Assembly (NCBI RefSeq): GCF_014656135.1
Contig: NZ_BNBV01000001.1
Coordinates: 186,001 to 250,000, forward strand
Origin: Streptomyces thermodiastaticus
Lineage (GTDB): Bacteria; Actinomycetota; Actinomycetes; Streptomycetales; Streptomycetaceae
DNA length: 64,000 nucleotides
Direction of reading: 5' to 3'
A model generated the notes under the pieces. The model was not told the origin of the DNA. It saw only the letters and a program-made list of their open reading frames with translations, and did no database searches. Shown here piece by piece: positions 9,061-17,336 of this stretch. How positions within the stretch are numbered: the first letter of the stretch is position 1; each line of letters starts with the position of its first letter. The translations under genes and the position numbers were made by a program.

Positions 9061-9870
9061 TCAGTGGGCGGTCCAGCCGCCGTCGAGCACCAGGGACGAC
9101 CCGGTGATGAAGGAGGCCTGCGGCCCGCACAGATAGGCCACCGCCTCGGCGACCTCCTCCGGTTCGATGAGCCGCTTGACCGCGCTGTCCTGCAGCAGGA
9201 CCTCTTCGAGCACCCGGTCCTGCGGGATGCCGTGGGTGCGTGCCTGGTCGGCGAGCTGCTTCTCGACCAGCGGGGTGCGGACGTAGCCGGGGTTGACGCA
9301 GTTGGAGGTGACGCCGTGCGGGGCGCCCTCCAAGGCGGTGGTCTTGGACAGCCCCTCCAGGCCGTGCTTGGCCGCCACATAGGCCGATTTGTAGGCGGAG
9401 GCGCGCAGGCCGTGCACCGAGGAGATGTTGACGATCCGGCCCCACTTTCGCCCGTACATGTGCGGCAGGGCTCCGCGGATGAGCCGGAACGGCGCCTCCA
9501 GCATCACGGTCAGCACCGTGTGGAAGACCTCCGGCGGGAACTCCTCGATGGGGCGGACCAGCTGGATGCCGGCGTTGTTGACGAGCACATCGGTGCCGGC
9601 GGCCGCCTGCTCGGCGGCGTCCAGGTCGGTCAGGTCGAGGACGACCGGTTCCAGGGATCCGGCGAGCGGTCCGGACTGCTCCACGAGTGCCGTCAGGCCC
9701 TCCGCGTCCCGGTCGACAGCCCTGACCGTGGCCCCCGCGGCGGCCAGCCGGAGCGCGCAGGCGCGGCCGATGCCGCCGGCGGCGCCGGTGACGAGCGCGG
9801 TGCGGCCGGTGAGGTCGAGCGAGGGGTCGCGGGGGGCCGGGTGGGCGGAGTGGGGGCTGAGCGTGGTCAT
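9061..9870 (-). CDS. 3-hydroxybutyrate dehydrogenase (SDR)
   Basis: A 269-residue classical short-chain dehydrogenase that oxidises D-3-hydroxybutyrate to acetoacetate with NAD+. Visible features are the cofactor motif TGAAGGIG (about residues 30-37), NNAGIQ, the catalytic serine in NISSVHG and YVAAK (Tyr and Lys of YxxxK). The tail NPGYVRTPLVEKQL is characteristic of the 3-hydroxybutyrate dehydrogenase subfamily and is followed by GSSLVLDGGWTAH. It shares a module with a PucR-like regulator and an MHS symporter, consistent with use of 3-hydroxybutyrate from storage polyester or outside. Confidence 0.9.
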   Translation of the reverse strand: MTTLSPHSAHPAPRDPSLDLTGRTALVTGAAGGIGRACALRLAAAGATVRAVDRDAEGLTALVEQSGPLAGSLEPVVLDLTDLDAAEQAAAGTDVLVNNAGIQLVRPIEEFPPEVFHTVLTVMLEAPFRLIRGALPHMYGRKWGRIVNISSVHGLRASAYKSAYVAAKHGLEGLSKTTALEGAPHGVTSNCVNPGYVRTPLVEKQLADQARTHGIPQDRVLEEVLLQDSAVKRLIEPEEVAEAVAYLCGPQASFITGSSLVLDGGWTAH

Positions 9871-9905
9871 GCCTCGACCCTAGGCAGCGCCCCCGCCTCA
9901 CCACA

Positions 9906-9922
9906 TATGGGCGCCACCCATA
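9906..9922. promoter_or_regulatory. Candidate operator upstream of 3-hydroxybutyrate dehydrogenase
   Basis: TATGGG (9906-9911) and CCCATA (9917-9922) form a perfect 6+5+6 inverted repeat 36 bp upstream of the dehydrogenase start, in the 54-bp gap after the Nudix gene. A TATGGGTG half-site also lies at 8988-8995, just upstream of the PucR-like regulator gene. The pair may be that regulator's binding sites, which is inference. Confidence 0.4.
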
Positions 9923-9924
9923 CT

Positions 9925-10404
9925 TCAGTCATAAGGCGTGGTGTCGAACCATGTGGGCGCGTCGGAGAGGGCCTGCTTGATCCGGAACAGCCCGAACTCG
10001 TGCAGGTCCGGCAGTGCGTCCACCGCGAACCAGCCCACTTCCAGCGACTCGTCGTCGTTCACACGCGCCTCGCCGCCCACGGCACGGCAGCGCACGGTGA
10101 TGTCCATGTACTGGCAGACGTCCCCGTTGGGGTAGGTCATCGGTTCCAGTGCCTGGACGAGCACCACCCGCTCGGCCACACAGCGCACGGCGGTCTCCTC
10201 GTACACCTCACGCACCGCGCACACGGCCGGCTGCTCACCCGGATCCGGGATGCCCCCGATCACCGACCACTTGCCCGTGTCGGAGCGGCGGCCCAGCAGG
10301 ACCCGTCCCTCGTCGTCGAAGACGACGGCGGTGACCCCCGGCAGCCAGAGCAGGTGGTTGCCGACGGACGCCCGGATGGTGCGGATGAACTCTGGAGTGG
10401 CCAT
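9925..10404 (-). CDS. Nudix hydrolase
   Basis: A 159-residue Nudix protein. The Nudix box is at about residues 50-72 (GIPDPGEQPAVCAVREVYEE), with glycine, glutamate and the REV-x-EE core in place; the usual glycine after EE-x is alanine. The protein begins by describing a typical core strand, TAVVFDDEGRVLLGRRSDTGKWS. Family members hydrolyse nucleoside diphosphates linked to another group; the substrate here is unknown. It is on the same strand as lnt upstream and 3-hydroxybutyrate dehydrogenase downstream, but the 54-bp gap with an inverted repeat suggests the dehydrogenase has its own control. Confidence 0.88.
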   Translation of the reverse strand: MATPEFIRTIRASVGNHLLWLPGVTAVVFDDEGRVLLGRRSDTGKWSVIGGIPDPGEQPAVCAVREVYEETAVRCVAERVVLVQALEPMTYPNGDVCQYMDITVRCRAVGGEARVNDDESLEVGWFAVDALPDLHEFGLFRIKQALSDAPTWFDTTPYD

Positions 10405-10434
10405 GGACCGACCCTATCCGGCTGCCGCCCGGCC

Positions 10435-12081
10435 TCAGGGAGCGCACGGAGACGTTCGCACGGCGTGCGGTGACACGGCCGTGGCGCGCCGTCGGCGCAC
10501 ACCCGCCCCGATCGCCGCACCCAGACCGCCCGCGGCGAGGAGCACGAGGACGCCCTCCGGGAGCACGCCCAGATCGGTGGCGGGCGTGGTGGAGGAGCGC
10601 AGCGGCACCTTCTGCACCAGGTAGGCGGGCACGAACATGCCGGTCCGCTGGGTGATGCGGCCGTCCGGCATGATGATGGCGCTGACCCCGCTGGTCACCG
10701 GGACGGTGACGGTCCGGCTGTGCTCGACCGCGCGGATCCGGGACATGGCGAGCTGCTGGTAGGTCATCTCGCTGCGGTCGAAGGTCGCGTTGTTGCTCGG
10801 CACGGAGATCATCCGGGCGCCGTGGGTGACGGTGTCCCGCACCGCCCAGTCGAAGGCGGCCTCGTAGCAGGTGGCCAGGCCGATCCTGGTGCCCGCGACG
10901 TCGAACACCCCGGGTTCGGTGCCCCGGCTGAAGTCCTGCCGGACCATCGACGTCCAGTTCTTGTTGATCGCGCCGACCAGCGAGCGCAGCGGCAGATACT
11001 CGCCGAACGGCTGGATCTGCCGTTTGTCGTAGGTCTGCACGGGGCCCTTCACCGGGTCCCACAGGATCTGCTCGTTCAGCAGTTTGCCGTCCCGTTCCAC
11101 CACGCCGCCGACGGAGACCGGCACGCCGACGGCCTTGGCCGCCTGGTCGATGACCAGGCGGGCGTCGGGGAAGGCGAAGGGATCGATGTCGGAGGAGTTC
11201 TCCGGCCAGAGCACGACGTCGGGCCGGGGCACCTTGCCGGCCTTCACATCCGCCGCCAGCCGTTCGGTCTCGCGCACGTGGTAGTCGAGCACCGCCCGGC
11301 GCTGGGCGTTGAACTCCAGGCCGGCCCGCGGGACGTTGCCCTGGATCACCGCGACCGTGAGGGTGCCGTCCTCGGCCGTGTCGCTGACCAGGGTGCGCGC
11401 GGCCAGGGCACCGGCCACCGGCACGGCCACGCACAGCAGGGCCGCGGCGGCCGCCGTCCGGCGTACCGCACGGGTGCGCCGGGCGTGCGCCGCGAGCCGT
11501 ACCACCTCGTACAGGCCGAAGCCGCACAGGACGACCCCGAAGCCGAGGACGGGTGTGCCGCCCACCGCCGCCAGCGGCAGGAACAGGCCGTCCGCCTGGC
11601 CGAAGGCGATCTTGCCCCAGGGGAAGCCGTGAAACGGCACCCGGGCGCGTGCCGCCTCCCCGGCGATCCACACCGCCGCGGCCCACACCGGCCAGGCGGG
11701 CAGCCGTGACACGGCGGCGATGCCGACGCACGCGAGTGCGACGAAGACCGCCTCGGCCGCGACGAGCGCCAGCCACGGAGCCGGACCGACCTCCACGCTG
11801 GTCCACACCAGCAGCGGCAGCAGAAACCCGAGGCCGAAGAGGTAACCGAGGCCGAACGCGGCCTTGAAGCGGCGGCCCCGCAGCACCCGGCCAAGGACGG
11901 CGAAGGCCGGCAGGGCCAGCCACCACAGCGTGCGGGGCGGGAAGCTGACGTACAGCAGCACCCCGGCCAGCACCGCGGCGGCGGCCGGGGTGAACCGGGC
12001 CAGCCGGGCGCCCCAGGAGGCGGGGGCCGGCCGCGCGGTCACCCGGTCCGGCTCGTCGACAGTTGGCGCGGTGACACTCAC
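10435..12081 (-). CDS. lnt: Apolipoprotein N-acyltransferase
   Basis: A 548-residue integral membrane enzyme that N-acylates the diacylglyceryl-cysteine of lipoproteins, the last step of lipoprotein maturation. The first 220 or so residues hold 5-6 hydrophobic segments. The nitrilase-like domain follows, with the catalytic triad visible: Glu in WPENSS (about 292), Lys in YDKRQIQPFGEYLP (about 351) and Cys in ATCYEAAFDW (about 404). A C-terminal membrane segment follows. The start is a GTG at 12081 (MSVTAPTV in frame); sequence upstream in this frame is arginine-rich and not family-like. It probably forms a unit with the downstream Nudix gene (30-bp gap). Confidence 0.92.
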   Translation of the reverse strand: MSVTAPTVDEPDRVTARPAPASWGARLARFTPAAAAVLAGVLLYVSFPPRTLWWLALPAFAVLGRVLRGRRFKAAFGLGYLFGLGFLLPLLVWTSVEVGPAPWLALVAAEAVFVALACVGIAAVSRLPAWPVWAAAVWIAGEAARARVPFHGFPWGKIAFGQADGLFLPLAAVGGTPVLGFGVVLCGFGLYEVVRLAAHARRTRAVRRTAAAAALLCVAVPVAGALAARTLVSDTAEDGTLTVAVIQGNVPRAGLEFNAQRRAVLDYHVRETERLAADVKAGKVPRPDVVLWPENSSDIDPFAFPDARLVIDQAAKAVGVPVSVGGVVERDGKLLNEQILWDPVKGPVQTYDKRQIQPFGEYLPLRSLVGAINKNWTSMVRQDFSRGTEPGVFDVAGTRIGLATCYEAAFDWAVRDTVTHGARMISVPSNNATFDRSEMTYQQLAMSRIRAVEHSRTVTVPVTSGVSAIIMPDGRITQRTGMFVPAYLVQKVPLRSSTTPATDLGVLPEGVLVLLAAGGLGAAIGAGVRRRRATAVSPHAVRTSPCAP

Positions 12082-12312
12082 CCGGGGAGTGTACGGCGCT
12101 GACCTGGGCACCGGCAGATGCGGTCGTCGCACACCCGCACGGCACGCGCGGCACGGGGCGCATGCGGCTTCACCCATTGCGCACGGAACGTCCACAATGC
12201 GGTCGGCAGCCGCTACGGTGATCCCAGGCCCTGATCGCCGCCGGGCGAGGTGTGCGCACGGGGGCCGGGTGCACGGGTCGGGGGCGACCGGATACCAGCA
12301 GCGGGGGGCGAG

Positions 12313-13485
12313 GTGCGGTCCACCGGGAGACCGTCCGCGAACGGGACGGACGACGCACGACGGACATGCCGGCGCCGGCGCGCCGGACGCCGGGGGAAGC
12401 GGCAGACGCGGGGCCGGGCCCACGGTGACGCGGGAGGGGCGGTCCACGGCAGACCGGACGCCACCGGGCGGGACGCCGGCCGTGAGCGGCGCACCAGCTC
12501 GGACGCGGCCGGCGTGCTGGTGCTCGCCGCCTGCGCGGCCTGGACGCTGATCACGGGCGCGGTGCACCAGGGCCGTCCCGAGGGGGTGCTGCTCGCGGTG
12601 CTCGCCGTGGCCGCCGGCTACGCCTGCGGGCGTATCGCGGGCGCGCTGCTGCCGGTGGCGGCACCCTGCGCCGGGGCACTGGCGGGGGCCGCGCTCGTGG
12701 TCACCGGGCCCGGCCTGGCCGCGGGACCGCGGCCGACCGCTCCCCTGGGTCAGGCGGGTGCCACCGCCGCCGTGCTGACCCTGGCCACCGGAGTGGCCTG
12801 CTGCGCCGCCTGGGCCGCGTCCGCCCCGGCGCTGCGGCTCGGGCTGCACCTCCTGGCCGTCGCGGTCGCGACGACGGCGGTCGTGGCCTCGGCCGGCGCG
12901 GTGATCTGCTGCGCCGGGGTGCTGCTCGGCTCGCCGGCCGTCGGCCGCACCCGGCACCGGGGTGCGGTCCTGACGGGCCTCGCCGCGGTGCCGGTCGTCG
13001 TGGCCGGGGCGATCTGGGCGCTGGCCGCCCGGGCGCTGCCCGGCAAAGCGGCCGGGGCACTGGCGGACTGGCTGACCGGGCACCGGGTCGGGCTGTGGCA
13101 GGAGGCGCTGGGCCTGGTGCACCGCCACCCCGTCGCGGGGGTCGGACCGGGCCGTTTCGCGGACTTCAGCACGGTGGCCGCACCCCACCCGCTGCCCGAC
13201 GGCACCCCGCACTCGGCCCTGTTCCAGCAGGCGGCCGAACAGGGGCTGGTCGGCGTGGCGCTGTCGGCCGCGGCCTGTGTCTGGGTGATGCACGCACTGT
13301 GGCGTTCGGCGCGCCCGACGCCCGTCGTGCTCGCCGCGGGGGTCGCGCTGACCGTGGTGGCGTCGGTCGCTCTGCTGGGCGACGCGCTGAGTTTCACCGC
13401 GGTGCCGGTGGGCGCCGGTCTGCTGGCCGGCATGGCGACGGCGCGCCCGCTCACCGAGGAGACGGGCGCGCTGGAGAGCGCCTGA
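12313..13485 (+). CDS. O-antigen ligase-like membrane protein
   Basis: About 390 residues with a long Arg/Gly/Asp-rich N-terminal stretch (about 65 residues) followed by 8-10 hydrophobic segments. The periplasmic-loop region near residues 255-315 reads HRVGLWQEALGLVHRHPVAG, then VGPGRF, then HSALFQQAAEQGLVG. This is the signature of O-antigen ligase/Wzy-C proteins, in which Arg and His residues bind the lipid-linked glycan. The start is uncertain: the GTG at 12313 follows a GGGGGGCGAG stretch, but a later start that drops the arginine-rich leader is possible. It is divergent from lnt and may act on surface glycans made by the polysaccharide genes nearby. Confidence 0.7.
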   Translation: MRSTGRPSANGTDDARRTCRRRRAGRRGKRQTRGRAHGDAGGAVHGRPDATGRDAGRERRTSSDAAGVLVLAACAAWTLITGAVHQGRPEGVLLAVLAVAAGYACGRIAGALLPVAAPCAGALAGAALVVTGPGLAAGPRPTAPLGQAGATAAVLTLATGVACCAAWAASAPALRLGLHLLAVAVATTAVVASAGAVICCAGVLLGSPAVGRTRHRGAVLTGLAAVPVVVAGAIWALAARALPGKAAGALADWLTGHRVGLWQEALGLVHRHPVAGVGPGRFADFSTVAAPHPLPDGTPHSALFQQAAEQGLVGVALSAAACVWVMHALWRSARPTPVVLAAGVALTVVASVALLGDALSFTAVPVGAGLLAGMATARPLTEETGALESA

Positions 13486-13512
13486 ACCGCCGGGGAGGGG
13501 CGAGGCGGGCGG

Positions 13513-14055
13513 TCAGATCCGGCCGGCGGCCGTGGGCCGCAGCCGGTCCCTGATCACGCGCACGGCCGACTCGGCGTTGTCGATGGTGATCGTGAACGTG
13601 TGACCGTCCCACAGCCGCAGCACGATGCCCTCGCCGCGCCGTACGACGACGGCGGTGCCCTTCTCCGGCCGCCACCGGTAACCCCAGCCGCCCCACTGGC
13701 AGGGGGTGACGTGCGGCGTGAAGTCGGCGCCCGCCACCTCGTCCAGCGGGATGCGCCGGCGGGGCACCCCGATGTGGCCGCAGCGGATCTCCAGGCACTT
13801 CTGGTCGACCTTCACCGCCACATGGACGAAGGCAAGGGTGCCGAAGAGGACCAGCAGTCCGGCCGCGATGCAACCCACCACGGACATCACCAGCGGTGCG
13901 ATGCCCGAGGTCCAGGCGGAGGACACGGCGAGCTGGATGCCGAGGGCCAGGCACGCGGCGCCGACGAGGGCGAGCAGCCACTGGACGCGGTTGGTGGCCC
14001 GTCCGGTCCACACGTCGGGCTGCGGGCGCTTCTCGCTGCGGGAGTCGTCCCTCAT
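13513..14055 (-). CDS. Small membrane protein of unknown function
   Basis: A 180-residue protein with two adjacent hydrophobic segments (about residues 28-50 and 58-82). A C-terminal cytoplasmic-type beta-rich domain follows, including GHIGVPRRRIPLDEVAGA and GTAVVVRRGEGIVLRL, then FTITIDNAESAV. The layout resembles actinobacterial PH-like proteins of unknown role. The ATG at 14055 gives MRDDSRSEKRPQPDVW, a typical polar N terminus; sequence upstream in this frame is not family-like. It is convergent with the O-antigen-ligase-like gene with only a 27-bp gap. I do not assign a function. Confidence 0.7.
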   Translation of the reverse strand: MRDDSRSEKRPQPDVWTGRATNRVQWLLALVGAACLALGIQLAVSSAWTSGIAPLVMSVVGCIAAGLLVLFGTLAFVHVAVKVDQKCLEIRCGHIGVPRRRIPLDEVAGADFTPHVTPCQWGGWGYRWRPEKGTAVVVRRGEGIVLRLWDGHTFTITIDNAESAVRVIRDRLRPTAAGRI

Positions 14056-14204
14056 GTGAACGAGGTTACTCAGGTTTCGCCGCGCGGGGTGGCCTGTCGC
14101 ACATGTCCGTGACCGCGAGTGCGGGCCGGGTTCCGGACCGGGCGGTGTCCCATGGGCCGCCCGTGGTTCTGGCGCTCCGGCCCGCGCGCCAGGTGGCGGG
14201 CGGG

Positions 14205-14990
14205 TCAGCCGGCGGGACTGACCGTCCGGAGCAGGCGGCCCTCCGCATAGGACAGGGCGGGGGCGGGCAGCGGGCCCTCCTGCCCGTTGAGGAGCACGGT
14301 CACCGTGCCCTCGTCGCCCGCCTCCGGGTCGGGGGCGGCGCCGATGCGACGCAGCGCCTGAGCGGCGACGGCGCGGGCCGAGCCGCACAGGACGGGCAGC
14401 GGGCGGCCCGGCCGCCGCACCGCGGCACCGATGCGTTCGGCGACCAGCTCGTAGTGGGTGCAGCCCAGCACGACGGTGGCCACCTCCTCGGGGGTCAGCT
14501 CGGCGGCGGCCCGGATCGCCTCGTCGACCGCCGTCTGGTCGGCGCACTCGACGGCCTCCGCCAGCCCCCGGCAGGGCACCTCGGTGACCTGCACCCCGGA
14601 GGCGAACTCACGGATGAGGTTCTTCTGGTACGCGCTGCCGGTGGTGGCCGGGGTCGCCCAGATGGCGACCGGTCCCCCGCCGGCCGCGGCCGGCTTGATC
14701 GCGGGCACGGTGCCGATCACCGGGATCCCCGGCTCCAGAAGATCGCGCAGGGTGCTCAGCGCGTGCACGGTCGCGGTGTTGCAGCCCACGATCAGCGCGT
14801 CCGGCTCGTACGCGGCGGCGGCCTCGGCGACGGCCACGGCACGCCGGGTGACGTCCTGCGGGGTGCGCGGCCCCCAGGGCATGCCCGCCGGGTCCAGGGA
14901 GAGCACGAGATCCGCGTCGGGGCGCAGGCGCCGTACCGCGGCGGTGGCCGCCAGCAGGCCGATTCCGGAGTCCATGAGCGCGATCTTCAC
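14205..14990 (-). CDS. Aspartate/glutamate racemase family protein
   Basis: A 261-residue racemase of the MurI/aspartate racemase fold. The N-terminal DSGIGLL replaces the DSGVGGL of MurI. The two catalytic cysteines are visible in GCNTAT (about residue 69) and GCTHYELV (about 177). MurI supplies D-glutamate for peptidoglycan, but the altered first motif leaves open whether this is the housekeeping MurI or a second racemase. The start is a GTG at 14990 (VKIALMDSG). It is divergently transcribed from the HpnB-like glycosyltransferase with a 69-bp gap. Confidence 0.82.
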   Translation of the reverse strand: MKIALMDSGIGLLAATAAVRRLRPDADLVLSLDPAGMPWGPRTPQDVTRRAVAVAEAAAAYEPDALIVGCNTATVHALSTLRDLLEPGIPVIGTVPAIKPAAAGGGPVAIWATPATTGSAYQKNLIREFASGVQVTEVPCRGLAEAVECADQTAVDEAIRAAAELTPEEVATVVLGCTHYELVAERIGAAVRRPGRPLPVLCGSARAVAAQALRRIGAAPDPEAGDEGTVTVLLNGQEGPLPAPALSYAEGRLLRTVSPAG

Positions 14991-15059
14991 GGGCCCACGA
15001 TAGACGATCACCGGACGATCACTTCGGTGTGCTCCGCGGCCGTGGGGCAGACTGCCGGG

Positions 15060-16241
15060 GTGAGCGTGATCGTATGGATTGCCGTGGCATCGCTTCTCGC
15101 CTGGCTGTGGCTGCTGCTCGGCCAGGGCTTCTTCTGGCGCACCGACGTCAGGCTGCCGCCGGGCCGGGACCCGGACCCGGGCGACTGGCCGGCCGTGTGC
15201 GTCGTGGTGCCCGCGCGGGACGAGGCGGCCGTGCTGGGCGAGAGCCTGCCGTCGCTGCTCGCGCAGGACTATCCGGGGCGGGCGGAGATCGTACTGATCG
15301 ACGACAACAGCTCGGACGGCACCGGCGAGCTCGCCCGCGACCTGGCCCGGCGCTGCGGCGGACTGCCGCTGACCGTGGACACCCCCGGCGAGCCGCCCGC
15401 CGGATGGACCGGCAAGCTGTGGGCCGTGCGGCACGGCATCGAGCTGGCCCGCACGCGGCGGCCCGAGTACCTGCTGCTGACGGACGCGGACATCGCGCAC
15501 GCCCCGGACAGCCTGCGCCGGCTGGTGGCGGCGGCCCGTGCGGGCGGCTACGACATGGTGTCGCAGATGGCCCGGCTGCGGGTGGAGAGCCTGTGGGAGC
15601 GGCTGGTCGTGCCGGCGTTCGTGTACTTCTTCGCCCAGCTGTACCCGTTCCGGTGGATCGGCCGCCGGGGCGGGCGGACCGCGGCGGCCGCGGGCGGCTG
15701 CGTGCTGCTGCGCGCCGGGACCGCCGAGCGGGCACGGATCCCGGAGGCGATCCGGCACGCGGTGATCGACGACGTGGCCCTGGCCCGGACGGTCAAACGC
15801 CTCGGCGGGCACATCTGGCTGGGACTGGCCGACCGGGTGGACAGCGTGCGCCCGTACCCGCGGCTGCACGATCTGTGGCGGATGGTCTCGCGCAGCGCCT
15901 ACGCGCAGCTGCGCCACAACCCGCTGCTGCTGCTCGGCACGGTCGCCGGTCTGGCGCTGGTGTATCTGATGCCGCCGGCGGCCCTCGTGGCGGGCGCGGC
16001 GGCGGGCAGCGCGGCGACGGCCGCCGCCGGCGGCGCGGCCTGGCTGGTGATGATCGTCACGTATGTGCCGATGCTGCGCTACTACCGGCAGCCGCTGTGG
16101 CTCGCTCCGCTGCTGCCGTTCACGGCGCTGTTGTACCTGCTGATGACGGTGGACTCGGCGGTGCAGCACTACCGCGGCCGGGGCGCGGCCTGGAAGGGCC
16201 GCACCTATGCGCGTCCGGACACCGTGCCGGAGGAGGGCTGA
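15060..16241 (+). CDS. HpnB-like family 2 glycosyltransferase
   Basis: A 393-residue membrane glycosyltransferase. It has an N-terminal hydrophobic segment, then a GT-A domain with VVVPARDEAAVLGESLPSLL, DDNSSDGT, LLLTDADIAHAP (the DxD-type metal site) and IDDVALARTVKRLG. Three hydrophobic segments follow near the C terminus. This order matches the hopene-associated HpnB family, found mostly with hopanoid genes in other actinomycetes. No squalene-hopene cyclase or other hopanoid gene is in this window. The start is a GTG at 15060, with the hydrophobic segment directly after it. Acceptor and sugar are unknown. Confidence 0.8.
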   Translation: MSVIVWIAVASLLAWLWLLLGQGFFWRTDVRLPPGRDPDPGDWPAVCVVVPARDEAAVLGESLPSLLAQDYPGRAEIVLIDDNSSDGTGELARDLARRCGGLPLTVDTPGEPPAGWTGKLWAVRHGIELARTRRPEYLLLTDADIAHAPDSLRRLVAAARAGGYDMVSQMARLRVESLWERLVVPAFVYFFAQLYPFRWIGRRGGRTAAAAGGCVLLRAGTAERARIPEAIRHAVIDDVALARTVKRLGGHIWLGLADRVDSVRPYPRLHDLWRMVSRSAYAQLRHNPLLLLGTVAGLALVYLMPPAALVAGAAAGSAATAAAGGAAWLVMIVTYVPMLRYYRQPLWLAPLLPFTALLYLLMTVDSAVQHYRGRGAAWKGRTYARPDTVPEEG

Positions 16242-16309
16242 GTCTTCGCCGCGCCGGACCGGGCGGTGCGCTGCGGCAGGCACGATCGCGGCCGGCGCGG
16301 GCGAAAGCG

Positions 16310-16612
16310 GGCCGCCGAGTCACGTGCGGCCCGGTGTCCGGTCCGGCGAGGTCCACCGGCAGCGTCTCGGTGACCCGGCCGCCCGCCTCCCGCCTGCCCT
16401 CGTGGCCGACCGCGCCGGAGGGGTGCAGCGGCTGGTCGCAGAAGACGACGTCGTCGTCGCCGCGTACCGCTTCCGCCCGTCAGCAGCGGCGCCGAGGTGT
16501 CCACGCCGGGGACGCCGGGGCCGGAGCGCCGGCCCGCCTCGACGCCCAGGGCCGTCGTGGGCACCGGCGTGTTCGCCCCGTTGAGCAGGACTTGCTTCCC
16601 CCCTCGCGTCCG
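16310..16612 (-). pseudogene. Broken TerD-family stress protein gene
   Basis: Read on the minus strand, one frame from about 16600 gives LNGANTPVPTTALGVEAGRR and then VDTSAPLLT, the N-terminal half of a TerD domain. At about 16470 the similarity jumps to another frame, giving VRGDDDVVFCDQPLHPSGAV and then VTETLPVDLAG, the next TerD segment (compare the usual VRGDDDLVFYNQP). After roughly 100 residues the TerD pattern is lost at about 16310. The usual start codon is missing and at least one frameshift is present. TerD proteins are calcium-binding stress proteins, common in several copies in Streptomyces, so this looks like a decaying extra copy. Confidence 0.6.
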
Positions 16613-16866
16613 GGCCCGGCGGTGCGCCGGAACACCTCCGGCCGGCCTGTGCCCGCCCGGTTCCGGTGCCCGCGAGAAGGTGCCGGCGCCCCTCTCCGGA
16701 CGGCCTCAACCCGGTGAAAACCAGCCCTTTACACGATCCGAACGCCAAGCGCCGCCCCTTTTTGCCAACTTCGCTCGCATTGGGGATCCCACGCCACCGC
16801 CAACACGGGAAACAACCCTCTTATCGGTCTCCCCAACCAGCACATCGTGGGCTTAACTTATGTGGC
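16613..16866. promoter_or_regulatory. Upstream region of the DUF6643 gene
   Basis: This 254-bp stretch becomes distinctly AT-richer from about 16725 to the start codon at 16867, with ACACGATCC, TTTTTGCCAACTTC and GGCTTAACTTATG runs. It probably contains the promoter of the following gene. No reading frame in it looks like a protein. Confidence 0.35.
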
Positions 16867-17295
16867 ATGACCTCCCCCCGCTCCACCTATGGCGGCTATT
16901 ACTCCGCCTCTTTTCCGGAGACTCCGATCTACGACTCGCTCGTCGCCGAGCGCGGCACCCCGCAGATCGCCCCGATCCGGGTGCCCGCGCCTTACGACAC
17001 CGGCAGCCATCTGCCCGCGCTGCCCTCGGCGGCACCCGCCCTGCCGGCACCGGCGGTCCAGCCCGTCCCCGGCTACCCGCAGGCACCGCAGCCCGCACCG
17101 CTGCAGCAGGCGCCCGCCCCGTACATCCCGCAGCAGCCCTCCGTGCCGCGCGGATACCCGGGCCCGCAGCAGCACGTGCCGCAGCGCCCGATGCCCGGCG
17201 GCACCGGGTACGAGGCGATGCGGCCGGCCGCGCCCCGGCCGGCTCCGGCGCCCTACCAGGACCCGTACCAGAACCAGCAGTACCGCGGTTACTGA
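16867..17295 (+). CDS. DUF6643-like Pro/Gln/Tyr-rich protein
   Basis: A 142-residue low-complexity protein. The first 45 or so residues are ordered-looking and conserved in style (MTSPRSTYGGYYSASFPETP, ending GTPQIAPIRVPAPYDTG); the rest is Pro, Ala, Gln and Tyr-rich, ending YQDPYQNQQYRGY. I recognise the start as a Streptomyces family of unknown function (DUF6643). There is no signal peptide or membrane segment. The ATG at 16867 follows an AT-rich leader. It is followed 41 bp later by the MOSC gene on the same strand, but no functional link is apparent. Confidence 0.75.
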   Translation: MTSPRSTYGGYYSASFPETPIYDSLVAERGTPQIAPIRVPAPYDTGSHLPALPSAAPALPAPAVQPVPGYPQAPQPAPLQQAPAPYIPQQPSVPRGYPGPQQHVPQRPMPGGTGYEAMRPAAPRPAPAPYQDPYQNQQYRGY

Positions 17296-17336
17296 CACGC
17301 ACCCCGGCCCTCCGTGCCGCCTGGCAGGATGGGGCC

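Noticed and set aside
1..9870. Polysaccharide genes plus 3-hydroxybutyrate genes as one island
   Set aside because: They are in separate transcription units with terminators between, no composition shift and no mobile-element marks.
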